Position numbers and translations under genes: made by a program
Part shown: one piece after another, positions 63,977 to 64,000 of the stretch
Layout: every line of letters begins with the position of its first letter
How positions within the stretch are numbered: position 1 is the stretch's first letter
Notes under the pieces: model-generated
What the model was told of the DNA's origin: nothing
What the model saw: the letters and a program-made list of their open reading frames with translations, nothing else
Database searches by the model: none
Assembly (NCBI RefSeq): GCF_000003815.2
Contig: NC_049983.1
Span: 25,065,445 to 25,129,444, forward strand
DNA from: Branchiostoma floridae
Lineage: Eukaryota; Chordata; Leptocardii; Amphioxiformes; Branchiostomatidae
DNA length: 64,000 bases
Direction of reading: 5' to 3'

Positions 63977-64000
63977 ATTCCATTGGCTGCGTTCCCACTC

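Overview
The window reads as an invertebrate chordate genome, most likely a lancelet (Branchiostoma). The genes have many short exons with GT-AG introns of 0.1-3 kb. The intervening DNA is packed with palindromic MITEs, SINEs and minisatellites. The genes are animal-specific: SUV39H, ZMYND10, an OAS-like nucleotidyltransferase and cholinesterase-type esterases. The genus is inferred; no ribosomal or mitochondrial marker is present. All exon models were built by eye from splice sites, reading phase and family similarity.

Layout. 1-5.7 kb holds repeats plus one orphan signal-peptide-like exon on the minus strand (2976-3072). 5.7-12.8 kb (minus) is a complete 11-exon carboxylesterase/cholinesterase-like gene coding for 595 residues, with a full catalytic triad, a signal peptide and a GPI-like tail. 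15.3-22.6 kb (plus) is a complete 6-exon SUV39H histone H3K9 methyltransferase (523 residues). 25.8-44.2 kb (minus) holds four tandem AK1-type adenylate kinase units followed in the same direction and compatible phase by a 2'-5' oligoadenylate synthetase (OAS)-like domain. Every visible junction keeps the frame, so I read this as one gene encoding a (adenylate kinase)x4-OAS fusion of roughly 1,230 residues; one exon of unit 2 is probably inside a 100-N assembly gap. 50.6-55.6 kb (minus) is ZMYND10, a dynein-arm assembly factor, lacking only its first ~30 codons. A cluster of RFX-type X-box motifs lies upstream at 61.2-61.3 kb. 56.7-60.0 kb looks like a foldback-type element, and the window ends in >2 kb of CATCC-rich satellite next to a second gap.

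The most notable observations are three. First, the AK-OAS fusion, whose OAS domain keeps two catalytic aspartates but has Thr at the third position. Second, a recurrent structure in which the 5' part of an exon together with its splice acceptor is tandemly duplicated upstream. It is seen in the SUV39H exon 5, the AK-OAS junction exon, OAS exon 8 (four extra copies) and a ZMYND10 exon, with a related duplication of the AK start exon. Third, at the AK-OAS junction the duplicated acceptor leads in frame to a stop codon, so splice choice could switch between an AK-only protein and the AK-OAS fusion.

The genes do not form an operon or one pathway. The AK units interconvert ATP, ADP and AMP, and OAS enzymes consume ATP, which gives a rationale for the fusion. 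ZMYND10 and multi-unit adenylate kinases are both known from motile cilia or flagella, but their adjacency here may be chance.
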